From assembly GCF_000224065.1 (NCBI RefSeq), contig NZ_AFWT01000019.1:1-64000 (forward strand): 64,000 nucleotides of DNA, written 5' to 3'. The first letter of the stretch is position 1. The number at the start of each line of letters is the position of its first letter. The DNA is from Thiorhodococcus drewsii AZ1. GTDB taxonomy: Bacteria > Pseudomonadota > Gammaproteobacteria > Chromatiales > Chromatiaceae. The notes beneath the pieces were generated by a model. That model was not told the origin of the DNA and searched no databases. It worked only from the letters and a program-made list of their open reading frames with translations. The translations under genes were made by a program, and so were the position numbers. This document shows, one piece after another, positions 58,095 to 64,000 of this stretch.

Positions 58095-58399
58095 GCGGAC
58101 ACAGGCGTGAGTGCGGAGGGCGTTGAGTGGTTGACGATATCGCTCCGGCGATTTCGCTCGGGGCTGGCCGGATTGCTCAGGACCGCGAAGGATACGCCCA
58201 GTGCACCATGGCTACAACCGAGATTCCGTAGGGTTATCCGTGATCCTGCGTGTTTAACTCAGAAAGCAGGCATTGTCTCTCGAACCCCAATGTTCGAGCG
58301 CCCTAGAGCGTCATGGAGGGCTGGTACATCGGTGCCCAGAGTCTGGGACGAGGCTTGCGATTCTGTGCGTCTATATGTCCGGTTTGGATGCTTGTTGCA

Positions 58400-58440
58400 T
58401 TGAAAATCATCAATCGCAAATGATAATGGTTGTGATTTAA
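58400..58440 (+). promoter_or_regulatory. Candidate Fur-controlled promoter of the TonB receptor
   Basis: TTGAAA (58400-58405) and GATAAT (58422-58427) are 16 bases apart. They overlap an AT-rich stretch AATGATAATGGTTGTGATT, similar to the Fur box, and an inverted pair ATCAT...ATGAT. The receptor gene starts 150 bases downstream. Confidence 0.5.
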
Positions 58441-58589
58441 TGCGCGCTGTCCGTTTCGGATATCACCCCTGGGGGTTTGCTCCAGCCCCGTTCGACGGGG
58501 GATTGGGCTGGTCCGGAACGGTCCGATCAGCGTTCCGCTCGCGCATGTCTCGGCGGCCGTGACCTAATCTGGCATCCGGAGAATCCTCA

Positions 58590-60710
58590 ATGAAGTCTTC
58601 CTCGTCTATCTCCATCGGTGATCGGCCGAGCGGCGCCCTTGCGTTGCTCGCCATGGGGTGTGTCTGGCCAGCCCTCGCCGATGCCGAGGTCGAATCAGTG
58701 GCTCTGCCGACCGTCTATGTGACGACCGCGACCCGGACCGAGCACGCTCTCGCCACTACGCCCGCGCCGACTCAGGTCATCGATGAGGCGGATATCCTGT
58801 CATCGGGGGCCACTACGCTCCGCGGCGTGCTGGATTTGGCCCCCGGACTCTATGTCAGCCCCTCGGGGGGCAATCTCCAGATCCGCGGTCTCGGTGGCTC
58901 GGACACCCTTTATCTGCTTGACGGTCGTCGCATCCAGGGCGAGTTCAGCAATACCTTCGAGCTGGAGCGGATCTCTGCCTCCATGATCCAGCGCATCGAG
59001 ATCGTGCGCGGTCCGGCCAGCATGCTCTATGGTGCCGATGCGCTAGGCGGTGTGGTCAACATCATCACCAAGCGGCCGACGACAGGGCTGGAGGGCAGCG
59101 TCGACATCCAGTATGGCGCCAATGATCGTGGCGATGGCGAGCGCGCCAATTTTTCGGCCGATCTGCGCGGAGGGGGCGAGCAGTTCGGATTCAGTCTCTA
59201 TGCCAGCCATCTGAATCGCCAGCCCTATTCCGAGCGCGAAAGAGCGTGGGTCAAGGTGCCGCGATCCGGGTCCCTGATTTCGCCGTCCTCGCATCCGAAC
59301 GGGATGATCCGTAAGGGACTCCCAGACAGCTACGAGGTCGACGTCGATTACCGTGACCAGGCGGACGTCGACACCGTTGGCGGTACCCTGGAATGGCGCT
59401 TCAACCCCGATCTCAAACTGACCCTCGACCTCAATGCCATGCACGAAGAGCGCGAGGGCACCTATGTCAGTAGCCGTTACGCGACCAACTACCGCGCTGC
59501 GGGCAAGCGCATCCAGGCGGCCAGCATTCCGGCCACTCAGTTCGACGACAACGATCGGATGGATACGGCCGTCACGCTGGATTGGTCGGTCATGGAAGGG
59601 TTGGATCTGAGCTATCGACTGCATTATGGCCGTTACGAGAAGGATCGCGTGGTCTACGCCGTCCACTATGCTGATCTCGGCTATTCCACGCGGGATGCAT
59701 CGGCGAGTTCGGTGAACCGCTCGACCATGACCCAATGGACCAACGAGCTGACCGCCGTCTGGCGTCCGAATGCCGCTCACACCTTGGTCGGTGGTCTTGA
59801 GCACCGGGACAAGGAGGTCGACTCGACCGCGATGGACCTCGATACGCGCACCTTCGATTCCGTCTTCCTGCAGGATGAATGGCAACTCTTGCCGAGTCTA
59901 AACGTTGTCTATGGGACGCGTTACGATGACGACTCGGTGGGTGGCTCGCACCTGTCCTTTCAGGCCGGCGGGGTTTGGGCGCTCTCGCCCTTGGCCCGGA
60001 TTCGCGCGAATTTTTCCCAGGGCTACAAGTCCCCGGATGACCGCAGCCTCTATGTCAATCAGGTGAACCCGCAGGGCGTGCCGATGCTCGGGGCCGAGGT
60101 GATCGCCCCTGATCAGGGCAAGACCAGCGCCCATACCTTGGACCCCGAGTCCAGCGACACATTCGAGGTCGGGATGGCCGGCGGAACCACGCGCTGGGAC
60201 TATGGCGTCACGCTCTTCCAGACCAAGGTCGAGGACCGTATCGAGAGGGTGCGCGAGCGTACGGGTCTCATGATCTACAACACCTTCCGCAACATCAGCG
60301 AGGCGCGCATCCGGGGTGTCGAGGCCGAGGGCTCGATCGGTTTGACCGATGATCTGAGGGCGCGTCTTGCTTTCACCCATCTGGATACCGAGAACCGCAG
60401 TACCGGCGATCCGTTGCTCGATACCCCGGAAACCCTGGCCAACGTAACGATGGATTATTCCCCTGGAGCCGATTGGCTGCTGCAGGCGATCCTGACCTAT
60501 ACCGGCGAGCAGCGTTATTCGGGAACCGACGGCATCGAAACGGTCGCCGGCTACACCTTGGTCCATCTCAAGGCGAGCTATAATCCGCCGACGCTGCATG
60601 GGGTGGAACTGTACGGCGGTATCGACAATCTGCTCGACGAGAAGATCGATACCGCGCTGGGGTCTGATCCCGGCCCCTATGCCTATCTAGGTGCGCGCTA
60701 CCGTTTCTGA
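58590..60710 (+). CDS. TonB-dependent outer membrane receptor
   Basis: 706 residues. Signal peptide, TonB-box-like TVYVTTATRTEHAL, plug domain (LDLAPGLYVSPSGGNLQIRGLGG, RIEIVRGPASMLYGADALGGVVNIITK) and a 22-strand barrel ending in aromatic YRF. The FepA/CirA class is suggested, with an iron-siderophore likely; cobalamin is possible, but no B12 riboswitch is seen. Confidence 0.9.
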   Translation: MKSSSSISIGDRPSGALALLAMGCVWPALADAEVESVALPTVYVTTATRTEHALATTPAPTQVIDEADILSSGATTLRGVLDLAPGLYVSPSGGNLQIRGLGGSDTLYLLDGRRIQGEFSNTFELERISASMIQRIEIVRGPASMLYGADALGGVVNIITKRPTTGLEGSVDIQYGANDRGDGERANFSADLRGGGEQFGFSLYASHLNRQPYSERERAWVKVPRSGSLISPSSHPNGMIRKGLPDSYEVDVDYRDQADVDTVGGTLEWRFNPDLKLTLDLNAMHEEREGTYVSSRYATNYRAAGKRIQAASIPATQFDDNDRMDTAVTLDWSVMEGLDLSYRLHYGRYEKDRVVYAVHYADLGYSTRDASASSVNRSTMTQWTNELTAVWRPNAAHTLVGGLEHRDKEVDSTAMDLDTRTFDSVFLQDEWQLLPSLNVVYGTRYDDDSVGGSHLSFQAGGVWALSPLARIRANFSQGYKSPDDRSLYVNQVNPQGVPMLGAEVIAPDQGKTSAHTLDPESSDTFEVGMAGGTTRWDYGVTLFQTKVEDRIERVRERTGLMIYNTFRNISEARIRGVEAEGSIGLTDDLRARLAFTHLDTENRSTGDPLLDTPETLANVTMDYSPGADWLLQAILTYTGEQRYSGTDGIETVAGYTLVHLKASYNPPTLHGVELYGGIDNLLDEKIDTALGSDPGPYAYLGARYRF

Positions 60711-60764
60711 GGGATTCGACCCCGTATCATGATTCGCTTCCAAATCCTCCGCGAGTTTTCATTC

Positions 60765-61322
60765 ATGACAGAACATCCCCGCAGTCTGCGGCTCGCGGCC
60801 GTTGGCGCCACGGTGCCGGCCATGGTGGCGCTTATGTTGGCTTTGGCTCCGATGATGCCGGCTCGGGCCGCATCCGACGGTCGTGCGCCTATCGTGCTGC
60901 CGGCCGAGGATCGCGACCATCTGCTGGAGCAGATGCGCGACTACCTCGTCTATTCCAGCTCGACCCTAGGTGCGCTCGCCGAGCACGACATGGCAAAGGT
61001 CCAGGGATTGGCCGAGGCCGTTCGACCGCCGTTGGTACGGGCCAAAATGCTGGCCGGGGATGGCGCGCCAGCGTCCGCAGAGCAGTCGTCCGGGCCGCTG
61101 TTGCCGGGGCAGAATCCGGCCCGTTTCCAGCGCATGCGAAGCAATCTGCCCCAGCCATTTCGCCTCATGATGCTGCAGATGCGTCAGGGGATCGCCGAGA
61201 TCGCCAGCGATGCCGTTGCGGTCTCCGACCCAATGCATACGCTCGGACAGCTGAGCCGTGTGCAGCAGGTCTGCATTGCCTGCCACGCCACCTATCGATT
61301 GGAGACGAAAGATGGATCTTGA
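60765..61322 (+). CDS. Cytochrome c'-like periplasmic protein
   Basis: 185 residues from the ATG at 60765 (ATG at 60729 is an alternative). Signal peptide ending near AARAA. A single haem site CIACHATYRL near the C-terminus is in the place typical of cytochrome c', whose family binds NO or CO. It follows the receptor gene by about 55 bases and may be co-transcribed. Confidence 0.8.
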   Translation: MTEHPRSLRLAAVGATVPAMVALMLALAPMMPARAASDGRAPIVLPAEDRDHLLEQMRDYLVYSSSTLGALAEHDMAKVQGLAEAVRPPLVRAKMLAGDGAPASAEQSSGPLLPGQNPARFQRMRSNLPQPFRLMMLQMRQGIAEIASDAVAVSDPMHTLGQLSRVQQVCIACHATYRLETKDGS

Positions 61323-61512
61323 ATCACTGATGTGATGCAGCCTCCGTCAATCGCCTGAGCTCGCCGAAGGCATGCTGAAGTCGTGCTCTTTATCTGTCTG
61401 GCTCAACGCCACCAGCCGATTCTCCTTGAGACGCGCTACGAAATAGCCGGTCCTCGGCCTTCTGCGTAACATGAGAACAGTCAGTATGGCTGGGTGCTCG
61501 AGATTGGGGGGC

Positions 61513-61582
61513 ACGCCGACCGGAATCGGTCGGCGTCGCTGTCGAATCGAACCCCGTGGTCGACCCGGTCGGACCGGGCGAC
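61513..61582. terminator. Two hairpins between convergent genes
   Basis: ACGCCGACCG (61513-61522) pairs perfectly with CGGTCGGCGT (61527-61536), loop GAAT. A second, GTCG(A)CCCGG/CCGGGCGAC, spans 61559-61582. They lie in the 330-base gap between the cytochrome gene and metG, both of which end here. No other gene is seen in 61323-61652. Confidence 0.65.
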
Positions 61583-61652
61583 CGGGTATCGATCGAGGTT
61601 CGGTTTGAAGGGGCTGCCAGTGAGCCCCAGGGCGCTGTTTTCGGACGTTGAC

Positions 61653-63698
61653 CTACTTGACCTTCATCCCCGGCTCGGCACCTGAGTCGGGGCTCAGGAT
61701 GAAGAGATCCTTGCCGCCCGGCCCGGCGGCCAACACCATTCCTTCCGAGACCCCGAAGCGCATCTTGCGCGGAGCCAGGTTGGCAACCATGACCGTCAGG
61801 CGTCCTTCCAGATCCTTGGGGTCATAGGCCGAGCGGATGCCGGCGAAGACGTTGCGGGTCTCGCCGCCCAGATCCAGGGTGAGCTGGAGCAGCTTGTCGG
61901 CGCCCTCGACCTGTTTTGCCTCGCGGATGAGCGCCACGCGCAGGTCGGTCTTGGCGAAGGTGTCGTAGTCGACCGTCTCGGCGATGGGGTCGCGGGTCAG
62001 GTGCGGGTTGGGCTCCGCAGTGGCGGCTGGCGTGCTGTTGGCCGCGCTCAGATCCTCTTTGGATGCCTCCAGCATGGCCTCGATCTGCTTGGGGTCGACC
62101 CGGGTCATCAGCGGCTTGAATCGGTCGATCTCGTGCCCGAGGAGCGGCTCGGCGAGTGCGTCCCAGGTGAGCGGCTCGATGCGCAGGAAGGCTTCCGACT
62201 CGGCGGCGGTGGCGGGCAGGATGGGACGTAGATAGCCGATCAGGACGCGGAAGAGATTGATGCCCATGGAGCAGATGTCCTGCAGCTCGGCATCGCGTCC
62301 CTCCTGCTTGGCGACCACCCAGGGGGCCTTCTCGTCGATGTACTGATTGGCGCGGTCGGCCAGGGCCATGATCTCGCGCACGGCGCGGCTGAATTCTCGC
62401 TTTTCGTAGGCGGCGGCGATCGAGTCGCCTGCCGCGACGACGTCGGCGAACAGCTGTGGCTCGGCCAGCGTCGCGGACAGACGTCCGTCGAAGCGCTTGC
62501 CGATGAACCCGGCGCAGCGGCTGGCGATGTTGACCACCTTGCCGACCAGATCGGCGTTCACCCGCGCCGTGAAGTCCTCCAGATTGAGGTCGATGTCGTC
62601 GACCCCCGAGCCCAGCTTGGCCGCGAAGTAGTAGCGCAGGTACTCCGGGTTGAGATGATCCAGATAGGTGCGCGCCTTGATGAAGGTGCCGCGCGATTTG
62701 GACATCTTCTGGCCGTCGACCGTCAGGAAGCCGTGGGCGAAAATGGCGCTCGGCACGCGGAATCCCGCGCCCTGCAGCGTGGCCGGGAAGAAGAGCGAGT
62801 GGAAGTAGATGATGTCCTTGCCGATGAAGTGGTACAGCTCGGCCGTCGAATCCTTGCCCCAGAAGCGGTCGAAGTCCAGCCCCTCGGTCTTGTCGCACAG
62901 GTTCCGGAAGCTCGCCATGTAGCCGATCGGGGCATCGAGCCAGACGTAGAAGAACTTGCCCGGATGATCCGGGATCTCGAAGCCGAAATAGGGCGCGTCG
63001 CGCGAGATGTCCCATTCCTGGAGCCCGGCCGCGAACCACTCGTCGAGCTTGTTCGCGACCTCTTTCTGCAGGCTGCCGCCGCGTGTCCAGTTCCGGAGCA
63101 TCTCCTCGAAGTCGCCCAGCTTGAAGAAGTAGTGATCGGACTCGCGCTGCTCGGGCACTGCGCCCGAGATCGCCGAGCGGGCATTCTTCAGCTCGGCCGG
63201 CGAATAGCTGGCGCCACAGACCTCGCAGTTGTCGCCGTACTGATCGGCGGCACCGCACTTGGGGCACTCGCCCTTGATGAAGCGGTCCGGCAGGAACATC
63301 TGCTCGACCGGGTCATAGGCCTGGGTGATGGTCCGCTTGGCGATGTGTCCGCCGTCGCGGTTACGCTCGTAGATGAGCGCCGAGTAGTGCTGGTTCTCGG
63401 TCGAATGGGTCGAGTGATAGTTGTCGAAACCGATGCGGAAGGCGGCGAAGTCGGCCTGATGCTCCTCGGAGACGCGCGCGATCAGATCCTCGGGCGTGAT
63501 GCCCTCCTGGCGCGCGCGCAGCATGATGGGGGTGCCGTGGGCGTCGTCGGCGCAGACGAACCAGCAGTTGTGGCCGCGCATCTTCTGAAAGCGCGCCCAG
63601 ATGTCGGTCTGGATGTACTCGACCAGATGGCCGATATGGATCGGGCCGTTGGCGTAGGGCAGGGCGCTGGTGATGAGGATGTCGCGGGGCTGGCTCAT
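61653..63698 (-). CDS. metG: Methionyl-tRNA synthetase
   Basis: 681 residues from [25 protein letters not shown] at 63698. HIGH-type motif HIGH, zinc knuckle [23 protein letters not shown] in [10 protein letters not shown], and a C-terminal tRNA-binding (EMAP) domain are all present. Confidence 0.97.
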   Translation of the reverse strand: MSQPRDILITSALPYANGPIHIGHLVEYIQTDIWARFQKMRGHNCWFVCADDAHGTPIMLRARQEGITPEDLIARVSEEHQADFAAFRIGFDNYHSTHSTENQHYSALIYERNRDGGHIAKRTITQAYDPVEQMFLPDRFIKGECPKCGAADQYGDNCEVCGASYSPAELKNARSAISGAVPEQRESDHYFFKLGDFEEMLRNWTRGGSLQKEVANKLDEWFAAGLQEWDISRDAPYFGFEIPDHPGKFFYVWLDAPIGYMASFRNLCDKTEGLDFDRFWGKDSTAELYHFIGKDIIYFHSLFFPATLQGAGFRVPSAIFAHGFLTVDGQKMSKSRGTFIKARTYLDHLNPEYLRYYFAAKLGSGVDDIDLNLEDFTARVNADLVGKVVNIASRCAGFIGKRFDGRLSATLAEPQLFADVVAAGDSIAAAYEKREFSRAVREIMALADRANQYIDEKAPWVVAKQEGRDAELQDICSMGINLFRVLIGYLRPILPATAAESEAFLRIEPLTWDALAEPLLGHEIDRFKPLMTRVDPKQIEAMLEASKEDLSAANSTPAATAEPNPHLTRDPIAETVDYDTFAKTDLRVALIREAKQVEGADKLLQLTLDLGGETRNVFAGIRSAYDPKDLEGRLTVMVANLAPRKMRFGVSEGMVLAAGPGGKDLFILSPDSGAEPGMKVK

Positions 63699-63824
63699 GG
63701 AAGTGCTCGGATGATCTCGACCAAATTGGCGAAGTATCTCACGAGCGGGGATTCGGCGGCGACGTTGGCGAGCGGCGAGAGGATGAGCCCCTGCCCTCCG
63801 CTCAGCCTGATCAGTAAGACTTAT

Positions 63825-63866
63825 TAGGTCATAACGCGAGCTTTGTCTGCGTGACCTATTTATACT
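63825..63866 (+). promoter_or_regulatory. Inverted repeat and -10-like box upstream of cysD
   Basis: TAGGTCA (63825-63831) is inverted as TGACCTA (63852-63858), 20 bases apart, and TATACT (63861-63866) follows. It could be a regulator site for the sulfur-assimilation operon. 63699-63824 shows no signal that I can name. Confidence 0.45.
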
Positions 63867-63909
63867 TCGCAGGACGTCCATGGACCATTTAAGGATCAAG
63901 GTATCGCCC

Positions 63910-64000
63910 ATGCTCGCGCTCGAAGCGGAATCCATCGAAATCATCCGCGAGGCCGTCGCGACGGCTCGCAATCCCGTGATGCTCTACTCCATCGGCAAGG
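63910..64000 (+). CDS. cysD: Sulfate adenylyltransferase subunit 2, start only
   Basis: The first 30 codons read [20 protein letters not shown] then [10 protein letters not shown], matching the N-terminus of CysD up to the PP-loop. The ATG at 63910 has AAGG eight bases upstream; an in-frame ATG at 63880 is the alternative. The gene runs off the window. CysDN activates sulfate to APS. Confidence 0.85.
   Translation, partial: MLALEAESIEIIREAVATARNPVMLYSIGK

Noticed and set aside
58441-58589. Cobalamin riboswitch before the TonB receptor
   Set aside because: Only GC-rich hairpin-like sequence is seen; the B12 box and the needed length are missing.

Overview
The window comes from a GC-rich gammaproteobacterium. 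The gene content points to a purple sulfur bacterium of the Chromatiaceae/Chromatiales type. This is inferred from several genes occurring together: nitrogenase-cofactor genes (nifE, nifN, nifX, fdxB), a Calvin-cycle phosphoribulokinase, a cytosolic [NiFe] hydrogenase, a complete rnfABCDGE operon, glycogen metabolism, a cytochrome c'-like protein, and the order der-bamB-yfgM-hisS-rodZ-pilW-rlmN-ndk that is standard in gammaproteobacteria. I do not name a species.

Layout. 1-0.3 kb: a decayed IS200/IS605 transposase beside a solitary end of an IS4-type element. 0.4-5.2 kb (leftward): a three-gene operon for a group-2 [NiFe] hydrogenase (small and large subunit) followed by a fusion of a hydrogenase-maturation-protease domain with a PAS hybrid histidine kinase. 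5.5-10.3 kb: an orphan Rieske protein, ubiX, mpl, a membrane protein and lnt. 10.4-15.7 kb (leftward): nifE-nifN-nifX-rseC-DUF269-CCE_0567-fdxB, behind a sigma-54 promoter and a NifA-type site. 15.8-18.6 kb: an accessory island with a YefM/YoeB toxin-antitoxin pair, 25-bp direct repeats, and an AT-rich small gene broken by a complete IS4-family element. 18.8-22.3 kb: an ion permease, then a TetR regulator with an MFS efflux pump. 22.5-30.6 kb: the der to ndk housekeeping cluster. 30.8-40.9 kb: a DHH phosphoesterase, an L,D-transpeptidase, a GH13 enzyme with a long glycogen synthase, a secreted DUF4214 protein, and an Hsp70-like protein with its DUF2760 partner. 41.3-49.7 kb: an exopolysaccharide co-polymerase with tyrosine-kinase-like ATPase, recQ, and an iron alcohol dehydrogenase overlapping a PAS-GGDEF-EAL protein. 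49.7-52.9 kb: prkB and an RpfC-like hybrid kinase. 52.9-58.1 kb: rnfEGDCBA. 58.4-64.0 kb: a TonB receptor with a cytochrome c'-like protein, metG, and the start of cysD.

How the parts fit. NifEN/NifX build the FeMo-cofactor. FdxB and, by family knowledge, the Rnf complex supply low-potential electrons to nitrogenase. RseC, usually tied to the Rsx/Rnf complex, sits inside the nif operon. The hydrogenase operon looks like an H2-sensing module. The most unusual object is the M52 protease-histidine kinase fusion at 430-2745, which retains all three expected nickel-binding positions. No CRISPR array, rRNA gene or tRNA gene was seen.
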